A DNA stretch of 64,000 nucleotides from Roseinatronobacter domitianus (GCF_023336755.1 NZ_JALZWP010000001.1:79959-143958); one strand, 5' to 3'. Shown: positions 25,548 through 34,655, counted from the stretch's first letter. Program-made: numbers and translations. Notes: generated by a model not told the origin, from the letters alone.

Positions 25548-25556
25548 TTTAGCGCG

Positions 25557-26015
25557 CTAGGCGAATTGTGGATTGCGCTTCCAGACTGAGAAATTCAGCG
25601 CCCCGGCAATCGTGACCCAGAGCAGATAGGGTGCGATCAGCGCGCCGGCCAGCGGATCGAGCAGGTAAAAGCTGACCACTGTGAGCGCGACGGACACCCA
25701 AAGACAGCACAGGATGACCATTGCCGCGCGCATGCGACGCAGCCCGAAAAACACCGGCGACCAGAGCGTGTTAAAGGCGATCTGCATGGCCCAGAAGGCA
25801 AGCGCCTGCTGCGAGCCGTCGATCAGTGCCACACGCATCGCAGCATAGGACATGGCGATATAGAGCGTGATCCAGACCAGCGGGAACATGAAGCCCGGCG
25901 GCGTCCAGACGGGTTTGTCCAGATTGTCATACCATGTGCCCGGCTCGAACATGGCCCCGGTCGCTCCGGCCGCGCCGCAGGCGGCGAGGAAGGTCAAAAA
26001 CAGCATCCAGTCCAT
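25557..26015 (-). CDS. tspO: Tryptophan-rich sensory protein TspO
   Basis: This 152-aa outer-membrane/membrane translocator-family protein has five predicted helices and the typical KPVWTPPGFMFPLVW and FNTLWSPVFFGL motifs. In Rhodobacter it binds tetrapyrroles and modulates photosynthesis gene expression. The start at 26015 (MDWMLFL) has AAAAGG upstream. It lies downstream of crtB, separated by a hairpin-rich 119-bp spacer, so it may have its own promoter. Confidence 0.93.
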   Translation of the reverse strand: MDWMLFLTFLAACGAAGATGAMFEPGTWYDNLDKPVWTPPGFMFPLVWITLYIAMSYAAMRVALIDGSQQALAFWAMQIAFNTLWSPVFFGLRRMRAAMVILCCLWVSVALTVVSFYLLDPLAGALIAPYLLWVTIAGALNFSVWKRNPQFA

Positions 26016-26037
26016 ACGCGCACCTTTTCTGATCAAG

Positions 26038-26133
26038 TGGTCTTGACCTAATAGCGCCCCCTTGCGGGGGCAAGCCTTTACTGGAGCGCCCTTGCGGGCG
26101 CAGTTGGTCTGCTTGGTATTTGGTCAGACCTAA
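26038..26133. repeat. Twin GC hairpins flanked by a direct GGTC/GACCTAA repeat
   Basis: Two perfect 6-bp stems with the same TTGC loop (26056-26071 and 26086-26101) lie between TGGTCTTGACCTAA (26038-26051) and TGGTCAGACCTAA (26121-26133). The block fills the crtB-tspO spacer. It could attenuate transcription into tspO or be an inserted palindromic element. Confidence 0.5.
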
Positions 26134-26134
26134 G

Positions 26135-27169
26135 TCATGCGCTGCGCTGGTCTAGGCCGATTTGCGCATTGCGGCGTGCAATATCATGCGCCCGCAGCCG
26201 GGTAAGCGCGTTTATCAGCGTGTCGGAGCGGCCGGTCGGGGCGTGGCCGGCGGCTGCATCGACCAAAAAGCTGACTTCGGGCGCAGCGCTTGCATAAAGC
26301 GTGGCCATGCGCGGTTGGATGGTGCTGAGGCCCGCGCGAAGGCCCGACAATGCCAGCCATCCAAGTTTGCGGGTTTTGCCGGTATGGGCGCGGCCCGTTA
26401 CGCTGTCATATCCGCGCGCGCGCACCGCCCCGCCGATACCTGCGTAAATGTGCCGTGCGGCGAAAATGCCAGGGCGACAGGCCAGCGGCAGGTCGGCAAT
26501 GCCGGGTTCCGAGCGCAGATAGAGGCGGTTGGCCTCTCGCAGCAGGCGGTCGGTCATGGTGCGGATTTCGGGCGTCGCGGCCGGGCGGCGCAAGAACGCC
26601 TGCGGGTCGACCCCGGCATCCGCAAACCAGTCGCGCGGCAGGTAGATCCGCCCAAGACCGGCATCTGCGCCAACATCGCGGGCAATATTGGTCAATTGCA
26701 TCGCCAGCCCCAGATCACAGGCGCGCGCCAGCCGGTGGCGGTCGCGCACGCCCATCAGCACGCACATCATAACGCCCACCACGGCGGCGACGCGGGCGGA
26801 ATAGTCCAGCACATGCGACAAGCTGTCATAGGTGCGGTCTTCGGCATCCCATGCCAGCCCTTCCAGCAGCGCATCTGGCAAGGCGCGGGGCAGGGCGTGC
26901 GCCTCTATCATGCGGGCAAAGCAGCGGTCTATCGGGGCGTTGAAGGGGTGGCCCGCATAGGCGCGGTCAAGCCGGTCTTGCAAATGCAACACCGCTTGCA
27001 CGGGGGCTGCGCCTTCGTCCACGGCGTCATCGGCCAGACGGCAGAACGCGTAGAGCACCAGTGACGGGTCGCGCACGCGCGCAGGCAGCAGTCTGGACGC
27101 TGCGTGAAAGGACAGTGACCCGGTTCGGATCGCCGCGCGGCATTCGGCCAGATCGCTTTCGGCGCTCAT
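26135..27169 (-). CDS. crtB: Phytoene synthase
   Basis: This 344-aa enzyme joins two geranylgeranyl diphosphates to phytoene. Aspartate-rich motifs CRLADDAVDE (about 43-52) and LTNIARDVGADAGLGRIYLP are present. The start overlaps the crtI stop by four bases. The C-terminal tail is longer than the catalytic core and not conserved. Confidence 0.95.
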   Translation of the reverse strand: MSAESDLAECRAAIRTGSLSFHAASRLLPARVRDPSLVLYAFCRLADDAVDEGAAPVQAVLHLQDRLDRAYAGHPFNAPIDRCFARMIEAHALPRALPDALLEGLAWDAEDRTYDSLSHVLDYSARVAAVVGVMMCVLMGVRDRHRLARACDLGLAMQLTNIARDVGADAGLGRIYLPRDWFADAGVDPQAFLRRPAATPEIRTMTDRLLREANRLYLRSEPGIADLPLACRPGIFAARHIYAGIGGAVRARGYDSVTGRAHTGKTRKLGWLALSGLRAGLSTIQPRMATLYASAAPEVSFLVDAAAGHAPTGRSDTLINALTRLRAHDIARRNAQIGLDQRSA

Positions 27170-28707
27170 TCCGCAGCCATGGGCAAAGGCGGCGCCATGG
27201 GGCGGGGTGCGTCGGGCACAAGCTGGCCCATCACCTCTGCGGTGCCGATCACGCCGGGCACGCCCGCGCCCGGATGGGTGCCTGCGCCCGCCAGATACAG
27301 GCCTGGCAGTTCCTCTGACACGTTATGCGGCCGGAAATAGGCGCTTTGCAGAATGCGCGGCTCTATCGAGAAGCCCGCGCCAAGCGGCGACAGATACCGG
27401 TCGCGGAAGGTTTCGGGCGTGAAAACAAGGCTTTCCGTCAGGTGCTGTGACAGGCCCGGCAGCAGGCGGTCTTCCAGCATTTTGAGCATCTTGAGGCGGT
27501 AGGGCTCTTCCTCGACCGCCCAATCCACCCCGTTATCATGCCCCAGATGTGGCACAGGGCTGAGAACATAAAAGGTGTCATCGCCATCGGGGGCAACCGA
27601 TGGGTCGGTGATGGATGGACGGTGAACATAGAGGCTCATATCCTCCGCCAGCTTGCCGCGGATGAATATATCTTTGATATGCTCGCGGTAGCGCGGGCCG
27701 ACAACGATGGTGTGATGGCCCACATCGGCCCACATGTCCCGCGTGCCGCGCGTGCCGAAATACCACACGAACAGCCCCATCGACCAACGCTGACGCTTGA
27801 CCTTGGCATCGGTCCAGCGGCGGCGCGACCGGTTCCGCAGCAGGCGAGTATAGGTGTGCCCGGCATCGGCGTTCGAGATGGTGACATCGGCGCGAAGCTG
27901 CGTGCCGTCGGCCAGCTGCACGCCAGATGCGCGACCATTTTCCACTGTTATTTCATCGACTTCCGTGGACATCTTCAACTGCCCGCCTTGGTCGCGGATA
28001 ACCTGCGCCATGGCATCCGCAATCGCCTGCACGCCGCCCATGGCATAATGCACGCCGAATTGGCTCTCTAGGTGGCTGACAAGGATATACATGGATGTCA
28101 CGCGGAACGGGTCGCCACCAATGAACAGCGGATGAAACGACAGCGCGAACCGCAAGCGCGGGTCACGCACGCGCCGCGCAGCATGGGCATAGACCGAGCG
28201 ATCTGCGCGCAGCCAGACAAAGCGCGGCAGCACTTTTATCAGCTCCCACAGTTCGTTCATCGGGCGGCGGCCAAGGTCCTCAAAGCCGAACCAATAGCGA
28301 TCCTCGGCATCTGACAGGAACTTGCGAAAGCCATTCAGATCGCTGGGAGAGAGCGCCTCGACCTCTGCTTCAGTCGCGGCTTTGTCGGCGTGCAACCGGA
28401 ATGACGACCCATCGTCCCAGCGGATTTCATAAAAGGGTTTCATGGGCTTAAGCGTAACGTCGCGGTCAAAATCGCGCCCGCAGGCCGCCCACAGATCGCG
28501 TAGCCCTTGCGGCACGGTCACGATGGTTGGGCCAAGGTCAAAGCGGTGGCCACCTTGTGTGATGGACGACCCGCGCCCGCCAACGCGGTCCAACTTGTCG
28601 ATAACCGTGACCTGATAGCCCTTGGCACCAAGCCGCATGGCGCTGGCCAATCCGCCAAGCCCCGCCCCGATCACGATGGCCCGTGAGGGCGTAGAAGAAT
28701 CAGTCAT
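27166..28707 (-). CDS. crtI: Phytoene desaturase
   Basis: This 513-aa FAD enzyme desaturates phytoene (to neurosporene in spheroidene-pathway bacteria). The N-terminal dinucleotide motif is VIGAGLGGLASAMRLG and the C-terminal bacterial phytoene dehydrogenase signature is LYLAGAGTHPGAGVPGV. It forms an operon with crtB and, probably, tspO. It is divergent from crtA across two PpsR palindromes. Confidence 0.96.
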   Translation of the reverse strand: MTDSSTPSRAIVIGAGLGGLASAMRLGAKGYQVTVIDKLDRVGGRGSSITQGGHRFDLGPTIVTVPQGLRDLWAACGRDFDRDVTLKPMKPFYEIRWDDGSSFRLHADKAATEAEVEALSPSDLNGFRKFLSDAEDRYWFGFEDLGRRPMNELWELIKVLPRFVWLRADRSVYAHAARRVRDPRLRFALSFHPLFIGGDPFRVTSMYILVSHLESQFGVHYAMGGVQAIADAMAQVIRDQGGQLKMSTEVDEITVENGRASGVQLADGTQLRADVTISNADAGHTYTRLLRNRSRRRWTDAKVKRQRWSMGLFVWYFGTRGTRDMWADVGHHTIVVGPRYREHIKDIFIRGKLAEDMSLYVHRPSITDPSVAPDGDDTFYVLSPVPHLGHDNGVDWAVEEEPYRLKMLKMLEDRLLPGLSQHLTESLVFTPETFRDRYLSPLGAGFSIEPRILQSAYFRPHNVSEELPGLYLAGAGTHPGAGVPGVIGTAEVMGQLVPDAPRPMAPPLPMAAE

Positions 28708-28756
28708 GGTCGGTTCCCGTGCCTTTTCATTGACCTCAGCCTACACTGCCCAGAAG

Positions 28757-28774
28757 TGTCAATCAAGGTTTACA
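28757..28774. promoter_or_regulatory. PpsR/CrtJ operator 1 between crtI and crtA
   Basis: TGTCAATCAAGGTTTACA is an exact TGT-N12-ACA site, 50 bp from the crtI start. The minus strand contains TTGACA that could be a -35 element for crtI. Confidence 0.75.
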
Positions 28775-28789
28775 TTTGTTGCTTTACTC

Positions 28790-28807
28790 TGTCTAACATG
28801 TGTGACA
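28790..28807. promoter_or_regulatory. PpsR/CrtJ operator 2 between crtI and crtA
   Basis: TGTCTAACATGTGTGACA is an exact TGT-N12-ACA site, 15 bp from the first operator and 33 bp before crtA. The pair could repress both divergent genes. Confidence 0.7.
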
Positions 28808-28840
28808 GACTTTTTCAGAAGTCTTAGGATGGAATCGACC

Positions 28841-29545
28841 ATGCAGACGGTCACACTCAGCTTGTTCCGGTTTGACAGCCCGCTCTCGCGCCTTTGGGTG
28901 CTGGGGCAAATGGGGGCTGCGCGGCTGGTTTTGCCGCGTGTGCCGGGTCTGGCATTCTGGAAGCTGTGTGGCTCCGGCACGGGCGAAGGGTTCACGCCAC
29001 GCCCCAATTGGGGTGTCTGGGCAATTCTGTCAGCTTGGGAAGATATGGGGGCCGCGCGCGCAGGGCTTGCGATGAACCCTTACGCCAAGTGGCAAGCGCG
29101 TGCAGATGAACAATACACACTCTACATGGAGCCTGCATCCGTTCGGGGCCATTGGGGCGGGCAGCGTCCCTTCCAACCCGCAGGAGAGGTGACAGGTCCA
29201 GTCGCGGCGATGACCCGCGCCACCGTCAAACCCGCGCGCGCCTTGCGCTTTTGGGGTCGGGTGCCGGATATCTCGGCCAAGGTGGGGTCTGACCCGAACG
29301 TGATGTTCAAGATCGGCATCGGAGAGGTGCCGCTGTTGCATCAGGTCACGTTTTCTGTCTGGCCCGATATCGCCAGCATGGCCGCTTTCGCGCGCCGTGG
29401 CCCACATGCAGAGGCCATCCGTGCTGTCCGCGATGAGGGTTGGTTCAACGAAGAACTTTACGCCCGGTTCCGGCTGATCGGCACGGCGGGCACATGGCAG
29501 GGACATGACCCCCTTGCGCAGACCATTCAACAGGAGGCCGCATGA
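28841..29545 (+). CDS. crtA: Spheroidene monooxygenase
   Basis: This protein of about 234 aa oxidises spheroidene to spheroidenone with O2, the red carotenoid of aerobically grown cells. The family is supported by GSGTGEGFTPRPNWGVWAIL and RFRLIGTAGTWQG. The ATG at 28841 is preferred; an ATG at 28829 four codons earlier is possible. The stop overlaps the bchI start (ATGA). The desaturation and methoxylation genes crtC, crtD and crtF that make its substrate are outside this window. Confidence 0.92.
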   Translation: MQTVTLSLFRFDSPLSRLWVLGQMGAARLVLPRVPGLAFWKLCGSGTGEGFTPRPNWGVWAILSAWEDMGAARAGLAMNPYAKWQARADEQYTLYMEPASVRGHWGGQRPFQPAGEVTGPVAAMTRATVKPARALRFWGRVPDISAKVGSDPNVMFKIGIGEVPLLHQVTFSVWPDIASMAAFARRGPHAEAIRAVRDEGWFNEELYARFRLIGTAGTWQGHDPLAQTIQQEAA

Positions 29546-30543
29546 CGCCTTTTCCCTTTGCCGCCATCGTCGGCCAGGATGAGATGAAAACCGCGATGGT
29601 GCTGACTGCCATTGACCCGAAAATCGGCGGTGTGCTGGTGTTTGGCGACCGTGGCACCGGCAAATCCACCGCTGTGCGGGCCTTGGCCGCGCTTTTGCCG
29701 CCGATCCGCGCGGTTGCGGGCTGCCCTTGCAATTCTGCCACGCCAGAGGATTGCCCCGATTGGGCGCAGGTCACTGACACGTCCATGGTCGACCGCCCCA
29801 CGCCGGTCGTGGACCTGCCGCTGGGCGTATCAGAGGACCGCGTGACGGGCGCTCTCGACATCGAACGCGCGCTGACCCGTGGCGAAAAGGCGTTCGAGGC
29901 CGGGTTGTTGGCGCGCGCCAATCGCGGCTACCTTTATATTGACGAGGTCAACCTGCTGGAGGACCACATCGTCGATCTGCTGCTCGACGTGGCGCAATCG
30001 GGCGAGAACGTGGTCGAACGCGAAGGGCTGTCCATCCGTCACCCCGCGCGCTTTGTGCTGGTCGGGTCCGGCAACCCCGAAGAAGGCGAGTTGCGCCCGC
30101 AGCTTCTGGACCGGTTCGGTTTGTCAGTGGAGGTGAAAAGCCCCAACGACATCGACACGCGGATCGAAGTTATCCGCCGCCGCGACGCTTATGAAAACGA
30201 TCACGCCACCTTCATGGACCAGTGGCAGCCTGAAGATGCCGCCTTGCGCGACCGCATCCTGACTGCGCGCGCTGCTTTGCCCGAATTGAAAACCAGCAAT
30301 GTCGTGCTGCATGACGTGGCCTCGGTCTGTCTTGCACTTGGCTCTGACGGGTTGCGCGGTGAACTGACGCTTCTGCGCGCCGCCCGCGCGCTTGCCGCCT
30401 ATGAGGGCGCGCCCGATGTGACCCGCGACCATATCCGCGCCGCAGCCCCCATGGCGCTGCGTCATCGCTTGCGCCGCGACCCGCTTGATGATGCAGGGTC
30501 GACCGCGCGTGTTGCCCGGCAATTGGCCGAAGTGCTGCCATGA
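29542..30543 (+). CDS. bchI: Magnesium chelatase ATPase subunit I
   Basis: This 333-aa AAA+ ATPase forms the ring with BchD that drives Mg insertion by BchH. The Walker A motif is GDRGTGKS (35-42), Walker B is YLYIDEVNLL, and sensor GSGNPEEGELRPQLLDRFG is complete. It is coupled to crtA by a four-base overlap. A 73-bp spacer containing a family A repeat separates it from bchD. Confidence 0.97.
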   Translation: MTPFPFAAIVGQDEMKTAMVLTAIDPKIGGVLVFGDRGTGKSTAVRALAALLPPIRAVAGCPCNSATPEDCPDWAQVTDTSMVDRPTPVVDLPLGVSEDRVTGALDIERALTRGEKAFEAGLLARANRGYLYIDEVNLLEDHIVDLLLDVAQSGENVVEREGLSIRHPARFVLVGSGNPEEGELRPQLLDRFGLSVEVKSPNDIDTRIEVIRRRDAYENDHATFMDQWQPEDAALRDRILTARAALPELKTSNVVLHDVASVCLALGSDGLRGELTLLRAARALAAYEGAPDVTRDHIRAAAPMALRHRLRRDPLDDAGSTARVARQLAEVLP

Positions 30544-30551
30544 CCTTTGGC

Positions 30552-30602
30552 GTCATCTTGCCAAAAATACTCCGGGGGGTGCAGGGGGGCAGCGCCCCCC
30601 GC
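30552..30602. repeat. Intergenic repeat, family A, copy 3 (between bchI and bchD)
   Basis: GTCATCTTGCCAAAAATACT followed by CCGGGGGG and a perfect 7-bp stem (30584-30590 with 30594-30600) matches the copies at 9448 and 14655. It nearly fills the bchI-bchD spacer. Confidence 0.7.
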
Positions 30603-30616
30603 ATGTCGCCCTGCAT

Positions 30617-32338
30617 ATGACACCCTTCGACGACACCAGCGGGTCGCACCGACCGCCGCCCCCTCCTGACCCTTGGGCGCAGGTGGGTCTTGCGCTAAAC
30701 CTGCTGGCGATTGACCCCAAGGGCTTGCGTGGGCTGTGGCTGCGCGGGCGTGCCGGGCCGGTGCGCGACTGCGTGCTGGGCGCGCTGGCGCCCTTGGCCC
30801 CGCGCAAGCTGCATCCCTTCATGCCAGAGGATGCGCTGTCGGGCGGGCTGGACCTGTCGGCCACGCTGGCGCTGAACAGTTTGCAACGCCATGTGGGGCT
30901 GTTGTCCCGCGACGGGTTTCTGACGCTCACGATGGCAGAGCGATGCCCGGCAGGGCTTGCGGTGCGGCTGGGGCAGGCGCTCGATGCGCGGCCCGGTCTG
31001 GCGCTGATCGCGCTTGATGAGGCCGCTGAGGACGGCGAGGGGCTGCCGCAACCTCTTGCGGATCGTTTGGCGCTGTTCTTGGATATTGACGGGTTTGGAT
31101 GGTCAGATAGCGCCGATCTACAGCTTGACGCGCCGCGCATTGCCGCCGCGAAAGCGCGGCTTGCCGCGATCCCCCTTAGCCCCGATGCGTTGGAACAATT
31201 AACCCGCGTGGCGCATGGCCTTGCCATTGACAGCCTGCGCGCGCCCTGGTTGGCGTTGATGGCCGCGCGCGCGCATGCTGCGTGGCGCGGCGGGCAAGCG
31301 CTGGCAGAAGGTGACTTGCGCGTGGGGGTGGAGCTTGTGCTGGCGCAACGCGCGCGCGCGCTTCCGCATGATGCGCCGCCCGACGAAACGCCGCCCCCGC
31401 CGGAGCCACCCGAAAACGACCCCGAGGAGGGGCGCGACCGTGACAGCACGGAACCGCAAATCCCGGATGATCTGCTGATTGATGCGGCTTTTGCCGCGCT
31501 GCCGCCCGGCCTGCTGGCGCGGTTGCAAGCGGCGAAAGCCGCGCGCGCAGCCGCAGGCAATAGCGGCGCGGGGGCGGTGCGCAAATCCATCTCGCGGGGC
31601 CGGCCCATTCCGTCACGCCCCGGCAAGCCGGGGTCCGGTGCGCGTGTCGATGTGATCGCCACCCTCCGCCAAGCAGCACCTTGGCAACCCATGCGCCGCG
31701 CCGCGCGGCCCGATGCGCCCGACGGGCGCTTGTTGTTGATGCCGGATGATATCCGCATCAAACGCTACCGCGACCGCACTGACCGGGTGCTGATCTTCGT
31801 GGTCGATGCTTCCGGCTCTGCCGCAGTTGCCCGTCTGGCCGAAGCCAAGGGCGCGGTCGAGATCATGCTGGCCGAAGCCTATTCCGCCCGCGATCATGTG
31901 GCACTGGTGACCTTTCGCGGCGACACGGCAGAACTGGCGCTGCCGCCCACGCGATCCTTGGTGCAGGCCAAGCGGCGGCTGGCGGGCTTGCCCGGTGGCG
32001 GGGCGACCCCCTTGGCGGGCGCAATGCAGGTTGCATTCGACGCTGCGCTTCAGGCGCGCGGGCGCGGCATGTCGCCGACGCTGGCTTTTCTGACCGACGG
32101 GCGCGGCAATATCGCGCTGGATGGCACCGCCAACCGCGCGCAGGCCGGAGAGGACGCGATGACGCTGGCCCGCGCGATCGCGGCCCGCGCGATCCCGGCG
32201 CTGGTTATCGACACCAGCCTGCGCCCCAAGCCGCAATTGTCAGAGTTGGCCGCGACGATGAATGCCACGCGGATCGTGTTGCCCCGCGCCGATGCGCGCG
32301 CGATGGCCGCGACGCTTGGCGCGGCTTTGGGAAGTTAG
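30617..32338 (+). CDS. bchD: Magnesium chelatase subunit D
   Basis: This 573-aa subunit has an N-terminal degenerate AAA+ region lacking a P-loop, an acidic proline-rich linker (PPDETPPPPEPPENDPEE, about 270-290) and a C-terminal integrin I/von Willebrand A domain with the MIDAS motif DASGS (VLIFVVDASGSAAVAR). It forms the I-D ring that docks on BchH. The ATG at 30617 (MTPFDDTSG) lies just after the repeat; an in-frame extension through the repeat is discounted. Confidence 0.96.
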   Translation: MTPFDDTSGSHRPPPPPDPWAQVGLALNLLAIDPKGLRGLWLRGRAGPVRDCVLGALAPLAPRKLHPFMPEDALSGGLDLSATLALNSLQRHVGLLSRDGFLTLTMAERCPAGLAVRLGQALDARPGLALIALDEAAEDGEGLPQPLADRLALFLDIDGFGWSDSADLQLDAPRIAAAKARLAAIPLSPDALEQLTRVAHGLAIDSLRAPWLALMAARAHAAWRGGQALAEGDLRVGVELVLAQRARALPHDAPPDETPPPPEPPENDPEEGRDRDSTEPQIPDDLLIDAAFAALPPGLLARLQAAKAARAAAGNSGAGAVRKSISRGRPIPSRPGKPGSGARVDVIATLRQAAPWQPMRRAARPDAPDGRLLLMPDDIRIKRYRDRTDRVLIFVVDASGSAAVARLAEAKGAVEIMLAEAYSARDHVALVTFRGDTAELALPPTRSLVQAKRRLAGLPGGGATPLAGAMQVAFDAALQARGRGMSPTLAFLTDGRGNIALDGTANRAQAGEDAMTLARAIAARAIPALVIDTSLRPKPQLSELAATMNATRIVLPRADARAMAATLGAALGS

Positions 32339-32341
32339 GCG

Positions 32342-33235
32342 ATGATGAACGAGCTTCCTGCCGACTGGCCCTTACGCGAACGCTCCCGGATGATCCGGTG
32401 TCGGCCGCATGTCTGGCATGTGCAGACCGTGGGGCAGGGGCCGGATGTGTTGCTGTTGCACGGGGCTGCGGCGTCCGGGCACAGCTTTCATCGGCTATTA
32501 CCCTATTTGCCGGGCTATCGGCTTATCCTGCCCGACCTGCCCGGTCAGGGCTATACGCGGGCGGGCGGGCATATGCGGCTGGGATTGGATGCCATGGCCG
32601 ATGATCTGGGCAGTTTATGCGAGGATCAGGATTGGCGGCCCGTGGCCATTATCGGGCATTCGGCGGGTGCGGCGGTGGCGTTGCGCATGGCCGAAATCAT
32701 GCCGCGCCCGCCCCGCGCCGTGGTGGGGATAAATGCCGCGCTTGGTCCGTTTGACGGTTTTGCGGGCTGGCTGTTCCCCAAGCTGGCGCGGGCCATGGCG
32801 ACCGGGCCTTTTGCCGCGGCGGTGGTTACGAAACTGTCCTCGTCGCGTCCGCAAGTGGCGCGGTTGCTCGCGGGTATGGGCTCGCCGCTCGACGCCGAGG
32901 GGGTCGACATGTATCGCAGGCTTGTCAGCCGCACCCGTCACATCGAAGGCACGCTTGGCATGATGGCGCAGTGGCAGTTGGAACCGCTATTGGAGCGATT
33001 GCCACAAATCGCGGTGCAGACACTGCTGATGACGGCGGCAGGCGACAAGGCGGTTCCAACGCGCGTCTCTGCCGAGGCCGCAGCCCGAATGCCGCGCGCC
33101 ACGCATCTGGCGCTACCGCATTGGGGGCATCTGGTGCATGAAGAGGCGCCCGAAGCGGTGGCGCCCCATATTGTGCAATTCCTGCATGACAATCAGGACG
33201 CGGTCAGCGCGGTCAAGGCGCGGCGGCCGAGTTAG
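32342..33235 (+). CDS. bchO: Alpha/beta hydrolase BchO
   Basis: This 297-aa alpha/beta hydrolase has the nucleophile elbow GHSAGAA, an oxyanion HGAAASGHSFH region and a C-terminal catalytic histidine in PHWGHLVHEEAP. BchO accompanies bchI-bchD in photosynthesis clusters; it is linked to Mg chelation but its reaction is not proven. ATG codons at 32342 and 32345 are adjacent. Its stop codon overlaps the stop of the convergent cytochrome gene. Confidence 0.92.
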   Translation: MMNELPADWPLRERSRMIRCRPHVWHVQTVGQGPDVLLLHGAAASGHSFHRLLPYLPGYRLILPDLPGQGYTRAGGHMRLGLDAMADDLGSLCEDQDWRPVAIIGHSAGAAVALRMAEIMPRPPRAVVGINAALGPFDGFAGWLFPKLARAMATGPFAAAVVTKLSSSRPQVARLLAGMGSPLDAEGVDMYRRLVSRTRHIEGTLGMMAQWQLEPLLERLPQIAVQTLLMTAAGDKAVPTRVSAEAAARMPRATHLALPHWGHLVHEEAPEAVAPHIVQFLHDNQDAVSAVKARRPS

Positions 33236-33630
33236 AATATCCCGTTCGCGCGCTGCAATGCGCGAATATAGGCTACGATTTTCGCCACGTCTTCATCCGT
33301 GATCTGCGGCTGTGCGGGCATGTTTCCGAAAGACCAATGATGCGCGCGCACGCCCATGCGGGCGGCAACGTAGAAAGACCCGTCGCCATGGTGGCTGGGT
33401 TCGTAGATGATATGCACCAAGGGCGGGCCGACGCCGTCCTTGCCGGCTGCATTTTCCCCGTGACAGGTTGCGCAGTTTTGCGCAAAGAGCGCTGCGCCCT
33501 TTTGTTCCGGCGCGCTCAGCTCTGGCACCGTCACATCGACCATGACGCTTTGCGCCTGCTGTCCGCTCATGGCCCAGAACCCTGCACCGACCAGAATAGC
33601 AAGGCCCAGTATGCCCAGTTTCAGTTTCAT
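33232..33630 (-). CDS. Membrane-anchored class I cytochrome c
   Basis: This 132-aa protein has an uncleaved N-terminal helix (about 4-21, LGILGLAILVGAGFWAM) and one haem site CATCH (53-57). A likely axial Met is in SFGNMPAQP. It could pass electrons between quinol-oxidising complexes and oxidases or a reaction centre, like membrane-bound cytochromes of the cy type. Its ATG overlaps the stop of the upstream amidotransferase gene (33627-33630), and its TAA overlaps the bchO TAG. The exact role is unknown. Confidence 0.82.
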   Translation of the reverse strand: MKLKLGILGLAILVGAGFWAMSGQQAQSVMVDVTVPELSAPEQKGAALFAQNCATCHGENAAGKDGVGPPLVHIIYEPSHHGDGSFYVAARMGVRAHHWSFGNMPAQPQITDEDVAKIVAYIRALQRANGIF

Positions 33631-34400
33631 GCACTCAGCCGCCATTCCCGCGCGCCGCTGGCCCAAGCGCGGGCGGCTTGACCGAATGCCTCGAACAAGG
33701 GGCGCGACACCGGGTCGTCGCCCGCGCGCCATTCCGGGTGCCATTGCACCGACAGGGTAAAGCCCGGCGCGCCGTCCACATACATCGCTTCGGGTGTGCC
33801 ATCAGGCGCGTGCCCGTCGATCACAATGCGCGCGCCTGCACGTTTTACCCCTTGGCCGTGCAGCGTGTTGGTCATCACCTCTGGCGCGCCCATCAGACGG
33901 TGGAACACGCCGCCTTGGGTAAAGCGCACGATATGGCGCAGGGCGAATTTTTCTTCCAGCGTGCCATCGGGGGGCATGCGGTGGTTCATGCGGCCCGGCA
34001 GATCGCGGATTTCGGGATAAAGCGTGCCGCCCATAGCGACATTGACCTCTTGAAACCCACGGCAGACCCCAAGAAACGGTTGCCCGCGTTCCACGCAAGC
34101 GCGCACCAGCGGCAGGGTGATCGCATCGCGGGCGCGGTCGAATGCACCATGGGCGGGGGTCTCATCCTCGCCATATTCCTCCGGGTGGACATTGGGGCGG
34201 CCGCCCGTCAGCAAGAAACCGTCACAGACCTCCAGCAACTCCTCTACCGACACCAAAGCCGGGTCAGCGGGCACCAGAAGCGGAATGCCGTCCGATACCT
34301 GCGCCACGGCTTCGGAATTCATCGCCCCGCCCGCATGCGCCGGGTATTCGTCGTTGATAAGATGAGAATTGCCGATTATGCCGATGACGGGCCTGCGCAT
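33627..34400 (-). CDS. Class I glutamine amidotransferase-like gamma-glutamyl hydrolase (PuuD type)
   Basis: This 257-aa protein of the peptidase C26 family has the nucleophile motif FLGVCRGFQEVNV and the His-Glu pair in SVQWHPEW. Relatives hydrolyse gamma-glutamyl-gamma-aminobutyrate in putrescine breakdown. The ATG at 34400 has GAAGGA upstream. It is coupled to the downstream cytochrome gene by a 4-bp overlap, an unusual pairing. No other putrescine genes are nearby, so the substrate is open. Confidence 0.82.
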   Translation of the reverse strand: MRRPVIGIIGNSHLINDEYPAHAGGAMNSEAVAQVSDGIPLLVPADPALVSVEELLEVCDGFLLTGGRPNVHPEEYGEDETPAHGAFDRARDAITLPLVRACVERGQPFLGVCRGFQEVNVAMGGTLYPEIRDLPGRMNHRMPPDGTLEEKFALRHIVRFTQGGVFHRLMGAPEVMTNTLHGQGVKRAGARIVIDGHAPDGTPEAMYVDGAPGFTLSVQWHPEWRAGDDPVSRPLFEAFGQAARAWASGAREWRLSA

Positions 34401-34655
34401 GTCAAATCCTTCTGCCTGTACACCCAACCTAACAAATCGCGCGGAAAGGTCGAGAGGCTGCGCAAGAGCCTGCCTGATTATGCGCCGCTGTGCCCTGCCT
34501 TTGGGCGCACAACTGCTTGTCCGGCAAGCGCCATGGCGGGTTGGCCGGGGGATATTCCCGCAGCACGGTCCAGCCCAATGCGCATTGGCCCGCCATAGGC
34601 GCTGCGAAGATACCCCAGCAGGCCAAAATCCAGCGGTCTGGACTATGCGCCGTGG

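Noticed and set aside
34401-34655. A gene between the YmdB-type and amidotransferase genes
   Set aside because: Open frames here have no ribosome binding site and no recognisable product; the 255 bp look like spacer and promoter.
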